Positions 52,499-60,852 of a stretch of 64,000 bases of DNA are shown here, piece by piece. The stretch covers positions 2,356,001 through 2,420,000 of the forward strand of contig NZ_CP042914.1 in NCBI RefSeq assembly GCF_008065135.1. The letters run 5' to 3'. The stretch comes from Roseimaritima ulvae. GTDB taxonomy: Bacteria; Planctomycetota; Planctomycetia; Pirellulales; Pirellulaceae. A model generated the notes under the pieces. That model saw nothing but the letters and a program-made list of their open reading frames with translations. It was not told the DNA's origin and did not search any database. Both the position numbers and the translations under genes were made by a program. Numbering within the stretch: position 1 is the stretch's first letter; every line of letters begins with the position of its first letter.

Positions 52499-55400
52499 GT
52501 GGGGAATAGTGGCGCCGGATACGATGACGAAGAAGATGATGAATTCTTCGAGCGTCGATTCGAGTCGTTCCCGATCGGCGACGAAGAAGGGGACTCGACG
52601 GCCGTTTACGACCGCGGGGACATGGACACCGATGAGGGCTTTCCCAAATCCAAGCAGACGCCCGAGGTAGGGCCTTGGCGGAGCGGTGCGCGGATTCGCG
52701 GCTATCGCATCCAGAGATTGCTAGGACAAGGAGCCACCGGGGCGGTTTATAGCGCCGTCGATGCTGCGTCCAACAGCCAGGTGGCGTTGAAAGTTCTGCT
52801 GCGTCCCGAGGCCAACACGATCAACCGGTTGAAGCGCGGATTTCGAGCGCTTGCCGAAGTGTTTCATCCTAATCTGGTGATGCTGTACGGCCTACATCAG
52901 TACGAGGACCAGTGCTTTATCAGCATGGAACAGGTCGACGGGCTGCCGCTGTTGAAGGCCATCGCCAGCGAAGACATCCATGATGCCAAAGCGTTCTACA
53001 ATCGCCTAAATGCGATCCTCCGCGAGGCGGGCCGGGCGCTGCATGCGTTGCACTCCAACCAGCTGGTTCATCGCGATATCAAACCTAATAACATTTTGAT
53101 CGATCGCACGGGCCGGCTGCGGTTAATCGATTATGGCATGGTGGGGTCCTTCGATCCGGTCTGGGATCCGGACGGGCATCGGGCGTATGTGGCCGGTAAC
53201 CAGAAGTACATGGCACCGGAGGTGTTGAGCAAACAGAACTATCCCCCTGGCAGCGATATTTTCAGTCTCGGGCGGGTGATCGCCAAAGTGGCTCGTTCCT
53301 GCCACCCCTATGGCAAGTCCATTCGTTTGGATTCGGAAAAGCTGTTGCCAATCGACATGCCTAAGAGTCTGAAAAACCTGATTCGCAGGATGCTGTCCGT
53401 CGAGGTCAAGGAGCGGCCGACGGCCTGGGAAGTGGCATCGGCCGCTGGCGGCGCATCCGAGGCTACCGTGTCGACGCTGGTGAATCCCTGGCAATTGCAG
53501 ATCGTCGGTCGCGATGACTCGATGCAACATGTTCGTCGCTGGTTGTCGCGACTGGTATCCGGGCAATCCAAGCGGTTACACATCACGGCGCCCCCAGGCA
53601 TTGGCAAGAGCCGGTTTTTATCGGCCGTCGCCGAACAGTTGCAAGAACACAAGTGGCTGCAGATTTTTGAATCGCGATGTCGGCGTCGCGAAGAAGTACC
53701 GCTGCAAGCGTTTGATGAAATGCTCGATGCCTTGGCTCGCCGTTACAGCAGCGTCAATGCCGGTCGACTGGAATTGGATCCGGTCAGCTCCCAGATCTTG
53801 CGAGCCGCCTTTCCCGTGCTTCGCGGAGTGCTGAAGAAAGCCGACGAGGTTCCTCGCGATCGCTCGCTGGGGCGAGTCGAGGCCAATGACGCCGCGGTGC
53901 AGCTGACCGCTCAGATCTGCCGCCACGGTCCGGTGATTATTATCATCGACGACCTGCAATGGGCCGACCAGGATTCCCTGACGTTGCTACATAAATTGGA
54001 ACAGGAGGTGTCCGGCGTGCTGGGCGTGATCACGGCTTCGCGTGACGATTTCCAACCGCCCCATTTATCGGCGACCGATCAGCTGAAACTGCGGCCGTTG
54101 ACGATGGACGAATCCACCAAGATGTTGCGTACTCATCTGATGCTGCGACGGATTGATTTGCCCGACGCGATTGTGGAGCGGTTTGTGCGGTTGGCCGCAG
54201 GAAACTGCCACCATCTGTTACAGCTGGCCGCCTGTGTCTCGGCGTTTGATTCGCAGGAGCTGGCCAGTTGGGCCGACGGGGGGCCACTGAATATTCGGCA
54301 ACTCTGGCAGCGGCGTTTTGCACAACTGACCTCCGACCAGAGAATCGTGTTGACCAGCATGGTCGCCGCCGGTGGTCCGGTCGATCTGGGAGACGTGTTG
54401 TCGGTGACCGAGTTGGGCGATGCCGGGCGCCGCGCGGTGGCTTCGCTGCTGCAGGAAAACTGGCTGAACGAACGTGTGCAGACCCACCACATCGAGATCT
54501 TTCACGACACGATCGCTGAGGCTTTGGTCGAATTCCTGCCGCCCGATCAGTTGCGGAATGCCCATGCCCAGTGGGCGGCTCGGTTGATCGCTTCCGAGAA
54601 AGCCGTGCCGGCGGCTCGGATCGCCGGTCAGCTGATCGAATCCGATCAGAAGGAAGCCGCCACGCCCTATGCGATCCGGGCTGCAGAGGAAGCCATGCAA
54701 CGCTTCGCGTTTGGCGAAGCGGCGCGTTGGCATCACCGCGCCGCCGAGTTACTCGACGGTGCCGAGGCGGTCGAACACCTGCGTCTCGCCGCCGAAGCGT
54801 TTACCGTCGGCGGGCAATCGGCGCAAGCCGCCAAGACCTATCTGCAGTTGGCTGGCCATCCCCACGAACCCTACCAGGAACGCGCCCGCGGCTTGGCGGC
54901 CGATAGTTTTCTGCGGGCCGGAGAGATTCACAAAGCGCGTGATGCCACGGCGCGGTTGGCAAAACAATTGGGCCTGCCCCAGCCCAAACCGCAGTGGCTC
55001 AGCACCTTGTGGATCGTCACCAATTTGATCCGCATGAGGCTCCGCGGCGGCTATCGCTTGCCCCAGCCCGCCGCAGGCCAAGAAGACGGCCACGCACGGG
55101 CCGAGGCCTGTTTTCGGATCACCCGCGCGCTGTCGGTGTATGACAACATCTACGCCGCGGAACTGCTAACGACCGGATTACTGAAACTAAAACATTTTGA
55201 TGCGATCCGCGACTGTGTGCATAGCGGTTCCGCCTACGTCGCCTTTGGCAGTTACACCCCAGGGTGGTGGCGCCGGGACAGTGTGCGGTTGCTGGGCGAA
55301 GTCATGCAAGCCGCGCAGCGGGATGGCTCGCCGGATTCCTTGGCTCATGCCCTCAACGCCACCGGGTTCCACCACTGGATGCTGTGCGAGTTCGCCGACT

Positions 55401-56236
55401 CCCTGACGCCGCTGGAAGAGTCCGGCGACCTATATCGAAACCAATGCAAGGGACGAATTTTTGAATCGGTGCACACGGCTCTGGCCACTCTGACGTCCTG
55501 TTTCTTTCTCGGTCGTGTGGAGCAGCTGATCCAATCTTCGCAAGCCATGATCCGCGATGCGCGCGACCGTGACGATCAATTTACGTTGCATGTTGCCACG
55601 ACGGGGTTTGCCGCCACCGCGCTTCTATTTCTGGGCGAAACCCGCTCGGTCAAACAATTTAATCGCAGTTCCGCGGCCCCGGGACGCCGTGAAAATCCGC
55701 AGATGTTTCATGCCTTGCAAACCATTGCACTCGTATTTCAAAAGCTGTATGCCGGCTACCCGCAGCAGGCCGCCAAGTTGTTGGAGGTGCATCGTAGATC
55801 GTTTCGTCGCAGTGGCTTCTTTCGGCTTCAACTCGGGCGGGTTAGTTGGTCCTGGCTGAAAGCCAACGCCGCTTTGCAAGTCGCCCTATCAGCTGACGAA
55901 TCGAATGCTAAGCGTTGGCTGCAAGAAGCCTCGCAGCAGGCCCACCGCCTGGCGGCCGAGAACCTGCCCTTCGCCACCTTGGCATCGAATCTGACCTTCG
56001 CCCGCGTCGCGGAATTGCAAGGGCAAACCGAATCGGCCAAGACGCTGTATCGTGAGGCTGCCGGCGCCGCCGATCAACAGCAACTGGAACCCTTTCGGTT
56101 GGCCGCATTGGACGGCCTGGATGCGCTGGGACGCAACCGACGCGTAGACACTCGGCTGCATGATTTTCTGCTGACGGCCAATGTGCACGATCCGGCGGCC
56201 AGCGAAAAACTGTATGTCCCGTCCCGCGGCCAATGA
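52499..56236 (+). CDS. Large Ser/Thr kinase fused to AAA ATPase and helical repeats
   Basis: The protein has 1245 residues from GTG after GGAG. An acidic N-terminus (1-60) precedes a Hanks kinase (~70-330): LGQGATGAVYSA, VALKVL, HRDIKPNNIL with full HRD, DYGMVG in place of DFG, and APEVL. An AAA_16-type ATPase (~335-560) follows: VGRDDSMQHV, Walker A APPGIGKSR, Walker B IIIIDDLQWAD, ITASRDDF. The rest (~700-1245) is TPR-like helical repeat. No membrane helix or DNA-binding domain is seen, so it is a cytosolic kinase-STAND signalling protein. The target is unknown. Convergent with the toroid gene, 10 bp apart. Confidence 0.9.
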   Translation: MGNSGAGYDDEEDDEFFERRFESFPIGDEEGDSTAVYDRGDMDTDEGFPKSKQTPEVGPWRSGARIRGYRIQRLLGQGATGAVYSAVDAASNSQVALKVLLRPEANTINRLKRGFRALAEVFHPNLVMLYGLHQYEDQCFISMEQVDGLPLLKAIASEDIHDAKAFYNRLNAILREAGRALHALHSNQLVHRDIKPNNILIDRTGRLRLIDYGMVGSFDPVWDPDGHRAYVAGNQKYMAPEVLSKQNYPPGSDIFSLGRVIAKVARSCHPYGKSIRLDSEKLLPIDMPKSLKNLIRRMLSVEVKERPTAWEVASAAGGASEATVSTLVNPWQLQIVGRDDSMQHVRRWLSRLVSGQSKRLHITAPPGIGKSRFLSAVAEQLQEHKWLQIFESRCRRREEVPLQAFDEMLDALARRYSSVNAGRLELDPVSSQILRAAFPVLRGVLKKADEVPRDRSLGRVEANDAAVQLTAQICRHGPVIIIIDDLQWADQDSLTLLHKLEQEVSGVLGVITASRDDFQPPHLSATDQLKLRPLTMDESTKMLRTHLMLRRIDLPDAIVERFVRLAAGNCHHLLQLAACVSAFDSQELASWADGGPLNIRQLWQRRFAQLTSDQRIVLTSMVAAGGPVDLGDVLSVTELGDAGRRAVASLLQENWLNERVQTHHIEIFHDTIAEALVEFLPPDQLRNAHAQWAARLIASEKAVPAARIAGQLIESDQKEAATPYAIRAAEEAMQRFAFGEAARWHHRAAELLDGAEAVEHLRLAAEAFTVGGQSAQAAKTYLQLAGHPHEPYQERARGLAADSFLRAGEIHKARDATARLAKQLGLPQPKPQWLSTLWIVTNLIRMRLRGGYRLPQPAAGQEDGHARAEACFRITRALSVYDNIYAAELLTTGLLKLKHFDAIRDCVHSGSAYVAFGSYTPGWWRRDSVRLLGEVMQAAQRDGSPDSLAHALNATGFHHWMLCEFADSLTPLEESGDLYRNQCKGRIFESVHTALATLTSCFFLGRVEQLIQSSQAMIRDARDRDDQFTLHVATTGFAATALLFLGETRSVKQFNRSSAAPGRRENPQMFHALQTIALVFQKLYAGYPQQAAKLLEVHRRSFRRSGFFRLQLGRVSWSWLKANAALQVALSADESNAKRWLQEASQQAHRLAAENLPFATLASNLTFARVAELQGQTESAKTLYREAAGAADQQQLEPFRLAALDGLDALGRNRRVDTRLHDFLLTANVHDPAASEKLYVPSRGQ

Positions 56237-56246
56237 GCCTGCAACG

Positions 56247-57485
56247 TCAGCGACAACGATGCAGGGTCATCAGGGCCATCGCCGTGCCATATTGTTGGTG
56301 ATAGTCATACAGTGGGTAATCCCACCAGCAGCCATTTTTCTCCTGCCGCTGCAGGATCAATTCGGCCACCATCGCTTGATAAGGGCCCCGCTGTTCGGAC
56401 GGTAACAGCTCGATGCATTCGCCGGCATAATAGTGCCCAAAGTAGTAAAAGTAGCCTGCTACCTGAAACCAAGACTCATGCGGGATGGGGCGTTTGCGGC
56501 CGATGTCCAACCAACCGTTGCGTTCGTACAAACGGTACAGCCAGTGTTTTAAAACATTGTCGGTAACCGCTTCGTCGCCCCACAATCGCAACGCCGCGTT
56601 ACAGCACTGCGAGCGTCCCAAGCTGCCGCCGGGACGATTGATGCCCCGCATCGGCCGATACTTCAAGTACTCGCCATACAGATACGCAAAATTGGGTTTC
56701 TGTTGACGTTTGGTAGCCGCCACGGCTCGCCGCACCACATCTTCGGGCGGCTCGATTCCCGCTTCGCGAGCTTCCGCAAACGCCACCAATACGGCTCCGT
56801 TGACAAAGCTGATCGAATCCGAGGTGGGCCGGCGAGCTTGATAACGAAAGTCATAATACCCCCACCCGCCATCGACCGATTCGTAGCGTTTCAGTCGATC
56901 AAACTGACTGCGGACCAACGCTTCCAGGGCGGCTCGCTGATCGTGTTCTTGGGGGTACCGAGCGCGCAACCGCAGCAGAGCTTGAATCGCATAGGCGTGT
57001 CCCCAGACGTTGTACAGCGCCGTCCCGGTAGCGCGACGCAGCCGCGGCAATTCCGCCACCAACCAAGCTTCGCCTCGCTCGATGGCTTCGGCGGCCGCGG
57101 GATCATCGGCGGCCACTTCCAACAACGCCGACAAGCACAGCGAGGTGGTTGCCGTGCGAAAGGCATGGTGGGCACCGGGCACCGGCGCGTAGATATTCAG
57201 GTCTTTGGTGTTGGTCGCCGACCCCCAGGAACCGTTGGGATTCTGATCGTCAATCAGAAATTGCACGCCCCGCTCGATGGCCGTTTGCAGGGCCGCGGCG
57301 GAGGGCGAATCGATTTCGGGCAACTGCGGAGGCTGGCTGAAGTCCAGCGGTTGCAGCCGAGATTCGGCTTCGACCGTGTCTTGCGCCCGAGCAAGTGAGC
57401 CGCCGTCAAAGGTGCCGCCGACAACCACTCCGCTGACGGCCAGCGCCGCGATGCCAATCGCCGAGAACCGCGAATTATTCCTCAT
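56247..57485 (-). CDS. Secreted alpha/alpha-toroid (prenyltransferase/squalene-cyclase repeat) protein
   Basis: The protein has 412 residues. Start at 57485 (MRNNSRFSAIGIAALAVSGV) overlaps the HlyD gene stop by 11 bases; 57512 is the alternative. A signal peptide ends near LARAQ (~35). Toroid repeats with Gly-Trp turns: FLIDDQNPNGSWGSATNTKD near 85, YESVDGGWGYYDFRYQ near 205, NGCWWDYPLYDYH near the end. The DxDD motif of true squalene cyclases is not seen, so it is probably a binding or non-terpene enzyme. It is the last gene of the five-gene leftward operon. The pseudogene at 38762-39004 is a fragment of a relative. Confidence 0.85.
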   Translation of the reverse strand: MRNNSRFSAIGIAALAVSGVVVGGTFDGGSLARAQDTVEAESRLQPLDFSQPPQLPEIDSPSAAALQTAIERGVQFLIDDQNPNGSWGSATNTKDLNIYAPVPGAHHAFRTATTSLCLSALLEVAADDPAAAEAIERGEAWLVAELPRLRRATGTALYNVWGHAYAIQALLRLRARYPQEHDQRAALEALVRSQFDRLKRYESVDGGWGYYDFRYQARRPTSDSISFVNGAVLVAFAEAREAGIEPPEDVVRRAVAATKRQQKPNFAYLYGEYLKYRPMRGINRPGGSLGRSQCCNAALRLWGDEAVTDNVLKHWLYRLYERNGWLDIGRKRPIPHESWFQVAGYFYYFGHYYAGECIELLPSEQRGPYQAMVAELILQRQEKNGCWWDYPLYDYHQQYGTAMALMTLHRCR

Positions 57486-58737
57486 CTTCGCCGCCCTGTG
57501 TGGGTTCTTCAAAGGTAACCGTTGCGTTCAGGCCGGGCACGATGCGGCGTGCCTTAGCGTCCTTGGCTTTGGGGACCGCCAAAGACATCACGCAGCTAAA
57601 TTTATTGTTCGCAAACGGAACCGTTTCCAACTTTTTAACGGTGGCCTGCAAGGTCTGATCCGGCAAGATTTTGACCACGGTCTGGCCGCGATCCCCGACG
57701 TTCAGTTTGGCCAATTGTTGTTCATCGACTTCGGCCAGCAACTGAAAGCGATCGAGCGAAACGACCGTGCAGAGGACCTGATCGGGGGTGGCTTTGGAAC
57801 CGGCTTTCAGGCTACTGGGTTTGTCGCCCAGTTTGCCGCGCGTGAGGCCGCCGTGATAAACCAAGCCGGCAAACGGAGCCTGCAGCGTCAACGCTTTGCG
57901 TTCGGCTTTGAGGGTCTCTAGTTTGGTTTTCTGTTGTTTCAATTCGGTTCGCTGTTTGCGAAGTTCGATTTCTTTTTTGACACGTGAATCTTGCAACTCG
58001 CGAAGCGTTTTGGCGTGGGCCAGTTCGGCTCGTTCGAAGGTATCGCGGGCGGCTTCTTGTTGGGAGGGGATCGTTTGTTCGAGGGCACGTTGGTGGCGAG
58101 TCTTGGCCAACCGCAACCGGTAGGTGGCCGTTTCGACCGCGCTCTTGGCCCGCTTCAGAACGATCTCTTCGCTCTCCTCGGTGAGCTCATCCTCTTCGTA
58201 CATCTTCTGCAATTGGTCGAGCTCTTCCTGGACATTTTCCAGAGATTCTTTGGCGGACTTCAGCGAAAACTCCGCCGCTGCTATGGCTTGTTCGTGATCG
58301 ACGTCGTTGTAATTGTCGAAAGCTTGTCGGGCGGCTTTGAAGGTCCGTTTGGCGGCCGCGCGATCCAATTCCTGTTGAGTGAGGAATTGTTTGTGGGCGA
58401 ATTCGGCGGTGGCCATGTCCAATTCGGCCAGCTGCAGTTCGGTTTGTTCCTTATCGATCCGTTGGTCGATGTCTTCGGTGTCGAACCACACGATGGCTTG
58501 CCCCTTGCGGACCTCGGTGCCATGCGGAACGATGCGTTTCAGTTCCAGGCTGGCGATTTCTTCGGTGCCTGAGGAAATTTCGGCGGTTCGCACCGAAGCC
58601 ACCACGCCGCTGACGGTGAAGGTGGCCGGCGCGGCGGGTTGGTCCTTCTGGTCCGCGTTTTCTTCGGCCGAGAGGGGCCCGCAGGTGGCGAAACCTAGGC
58701 TCAGCAATAACAACAACAAGCGACACTGGCGATACAT
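57475..58737 (-). CDS. HlyD-family periplasmic adaptor
   Basis: The protein has 420 residues. Start at 58737 (MYRQCRLLLLLLSLGFATCG) gives a signal peptide; CGPLSA could also be a lipobox-like end. Barrel-sandwich strands flank a long coiled-coil hairpin: first half-lipoyl near 60-95 (LKRIVPHGTEVRKGQAIVWFD), coiled coil ~105-270, second half-lipoyl near 280-300 (LTLQAPFAGLVYHGG), then VVSLDRFQLLAEVDEQQL and a C-terminal beta domain. Such adaptors link inner-membrane pumps to the outer membrane, but no pump or TolC is next to it. It lies 7 bp after the arrestin-like gene. Confidence 0.88.
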   Translation of the reverse strand: MYRQCRLLLLLLSLGFATCGPLSAEENADQKDQPAAPATFTVSGVVASVRTAEISSGTEEIASLELKRIVPHGTEVRKGQAIVWFDTEDIDQRIDKEQTELQLAELDMATAEFAHKQFLTQQELDRAAAKRTFKAARQAFDNYNDVDHEQAIAAAEFSLKSAKESLENVQEELDQLQKMYEEDELTEESEEIVLKRAKSAVETATYRLRLAKTRHQRALEQTIPSQQEAARDTFERAELAHAKTLRELQDSRVKKEIELRKQRTELKQQKTKLETLKAERKALTLQAPFAGLVYHGGLTRGKLGDKPSSLKAGSKATPDQVLCTVVSLDRFQLLAEVDEQQLAKLNVGDRGQTVVKILPDQTLQATVKKLETVPFANNKFSCVMSLAVPKAKDAKARRIVPGLNATVTFEEPTQGGEDEE

Positions 58738-58744
58738 CGTTTTC

Positions 58745-60166
58745 TCACTGGGAAAGTTCATCGAGGTGGATTTTCAAGCGACCATGCCTCCTATCATAAC
58801 CACTAATTCGCCCCCGCCCTTTCCAGACGTCTCGATTTGCTTGTTCGAAGTCATCGGCCAGGTGGTGAGGAGCGTATAACGTGAGCGGAAGTTCGGGATC
58901 CGGGTAGTGGGCCCAGACCACATAGCCATCGCGGTAAGCCGCCGGATCGTCGTTACCGTACAGCAAGCGGCGTTCGATCACCGCCTGGATTTCAAAGGGA
59001 ATATCCTCCACGGCGGTGATCAATAGTTCCCTTTGTTCCTCGTCGCCACGCGCCGCCCAGATATGCCGGACCGTTTCGTCGAAGGTGACGCCGGCCCCGC
59101 CCGAGTCGGCCGGCGGAGGCATTGTCGCCGGGGGCGAGCCGGCGGTCGGCTCGATTACAGCGGCCTCGGGCAATGGCGGCGCACTGCCCTCCCCCAGAGC
59201 CACGGGCGGCAGCAATTGGAAGCCGGCGTTGGCTTTCCAATCCGGCCAGTGGGTTATATCGACGACCAAATCGGTCGTCCATGACAGACGGTTGTCGGAC
59301 AGGTCCAGCGAGTAAGCCGTGGTTTCGGGTAACTGGATCCGCAGGGGGATGCGGGTGACCTGGCCGGCCGGCAGTGTGGTTTCGCCGGCCGCCTGCAACT
59401 CGTTGGCAAATACTTCGTGACGCCGCGTGCTGCGGTTGCTGCCCGAACCAGAGACACAGATCTCGGTTCCGGAAACCTTCCATAAGATGCGGTTCAATTG
59501 CACGTTGCGTTTGGGATGGATCACCAGTTCGGCCAGCAATTCTTGTCCCGGTGCCAGACGCGGGGTGTCCAGACGGTATTCCACTTCGCCCAAGCGAGCG
59601 CGTGGTAAGAAGCGAAACACCAACCACCAGACGCCGACCAGCATGCCGATCGGAATGGCCAAGATCCAGGCGAAGGGATTGGCCAGAATCACGATCGCGA
59701 AAATCAGGAAGAACACGCTACCGAAGATTTTCAGGCCCACGCCGCCGTTCGCCGCTTGGGCCGCTTGACCGACCAGCACATCGTCCGGACCACCGGTCGG
59801 CCAGACCTGGATCATCCGGCTGGTCTTGGGGTCAAAGCTCCAGGGGATATACGCCCTCGCCTCGATCGCATGGTCGACGTTTAAGTAGTGTCCGTGATAG
59901 GTCGGTGGCCAGGGGGCGGTGATCAACTCAAAGTCGTAGCGATACGTTTGGCCGGCGACCCACTGGCCCTGAAACACCGTCAGGGTCTGGCCCGCCCCGG
60001 TCGCGACATTGCCGTAGCCGTGCGTCCGCCAGGCAGTTTTTACTTCCAATCCCTTGCACTGCACGTCTGCGTCGGTGTGCACCACCACGGTCCCGCGGAC
60101 CGATTGCCCGCCCCAAAACGACTCGTTCTCTTCCGCCAGCTCAATCGATAAATTGCACTTTGCCAC
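58745..60166 (-). CDS. Membrane protein with arrestin-like N-terminal domain
   Basis: The protein has 473 residues from a GTG at 60166 (MAKCNLSIELAEENESFWGG), which overlaps the AAA gene by 26 bases. Residues ~1-140 have the beta-rich arrestin-type pattern (GGQSVRGTVVVHTDADVQCK; YRYDFELITAPWPPTYHGHY). Two membrane helices near 160-178 (FGSVFFLIFAIVILANPF) and 180-198 follow, then a second beta-rich part (APGQELLAELVIHPKRNVQL; LPAGQVTRIPLRIQLPETTA), and a C-terminal ~130 residues of less certain fold. Two arrestin-type halves either side of a helical hairpin is unusual. It is the third gene of the operon. Confidence 0.75.
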   Translation of the reverse strand: MAKCNLSIELAEENESFWGGQSVRGTVVVHTDADVQCKGLEVKTAWRTHGYGNVATGAGQTLTVFQGQWVAGQTYRYDFELITAPWPPTYHGHYLNVDHAIEARAYIPWSFDPKTSRMIQVWPTGGPDDVLVGQAAQAANGGVGLKIFGSVFFLIFAIVILANPFAWILAIPIGMLVGVWWLVFRFLPRARLGEVEYRLDTPRLAPGQELLAELVIHPKRNVQLNRILWKVSGTEICVSGSGSNRSTRRHEVFANELQAAGETTLPAGQVTRIPLRIQLPETTAYSLDLSDNRLSWTTDLVVDITHWPDWKANAGFQLLPPVALGEGSAPPLPEAAVIEPTAGSPPATMPPPADSGGAGVTFDETVRHIWAARGDEEQRELLITAVEDIPFEIQAVIERRLLYGNDDPAAYRDGYVVWAHYPDPELPLTLYAPHHLADDFEQANRDVWKGRGRISGYDRRHGRLKIHLDELSQ

Positions 60167-60791
60167 TGGGGTCTCCCGAGTGCCGTTGGACGCGTTCGTA
60201 CAGGTAGCTTTCCATTGCTCGAATGTCCGTCCCAAACCGTTTGTGTAGATACGTCGCATCGTCGAGAGTGATGCGGGGCACGGGACGGTCGGCATCTAAC
60301 CTAACCGCCTCCAAGCGGCGATTAAATACCGCGACCAAATGATTGGCATCGACCAACTGGTCGACATGCACCGTGCTGACCGTGTAGCCGTAGCGCCGCA
60401 GCACCCTAGCCAAGTCCACGTGGGTTCCCAAGATCAAGGCAACGCCTCGCCGAAAGGCTTCGCGACGAGCACGGCAGGGCAACCGCTGGGCTTCGTCGAC
60501 TAGCAGCGGCGTGCCCCGAGGAATCGCCGGTAGCGGGCCGTCTTCGGGCAGGTAGACATACGCCGATCCGGGCAGCAACCGCTCGAGGGCCAGCAAATGC
60601 GTGCTCTTGCCTCGCCCGCAGTCGCCGATGAATTGCAGGGCCTGGTCGGCGGCGGCGACCTGCGGCAGCCAACGCGCCGCATCGACCACCGCCAACGCCG
60701 CGCGATCCTCTCGTGTCAATTCACCGAAGGGGTTGCTGCGGAGGTTCAACGCCGCGAACGGCAACCACTGTCCGGCGGCGGATGGACGCAT
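60141..60791 (-). CDS. AAA ATPase (ExeA/GspA-like)
   Basis: The protein has 216 residues from ATG at 60791, or 232 from a TTG at 60839. RSNPFGELTREDRAALAVVD near 18-38 resembles N-termini of ExeA-type AAA proteins. Walker A IGDCGRGKST near 54; Walker B GTPLLVDEAQRLP near 90; then sensor-like LILGTHVDLARVLRRYGY. There is no membrane helix or peptidoglycan-binding domain, unlike full-length ExeA. Its 3' end overlaps the arrestin-like gene, and it starts 61 bp (or 13 bp) after the coiled-coil gene, so the three proteins are probably produced together. Confidence 0.8.
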   Translation of the reverse strand: MRPSAAGQWLPFAALNLRSNPFGELTREDRAALAVVDAARWLPQVAAADQALQFIGDCGRGKSTHLLALERLLPGSAYVYLPEDGPLPAIPRGTPLLVDEAQRLPCRARREAFRRGVALILGTHVDLARVLRRYGYTVSTVHVDQLVDANHLVAVFNRRLEAVRLDADRPVPRITLDDATYLHKRFGTDIRAMESYLYERVQRHSGDPSGKVQFID

Positions 60792-60852
60792 GAAAACATG
60801 CCACAGGCGATGGCGGACAGGAACAGGCGGCGTGAACAAGACATCGACAGGC

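Noticed and set aside
56247-57485. True squalene or oxidosqualene cyclase
   Set aside because: No DxDD motif is seen, the length of 412 is well below the ~630 of cyclases, and there is a signal peptide.
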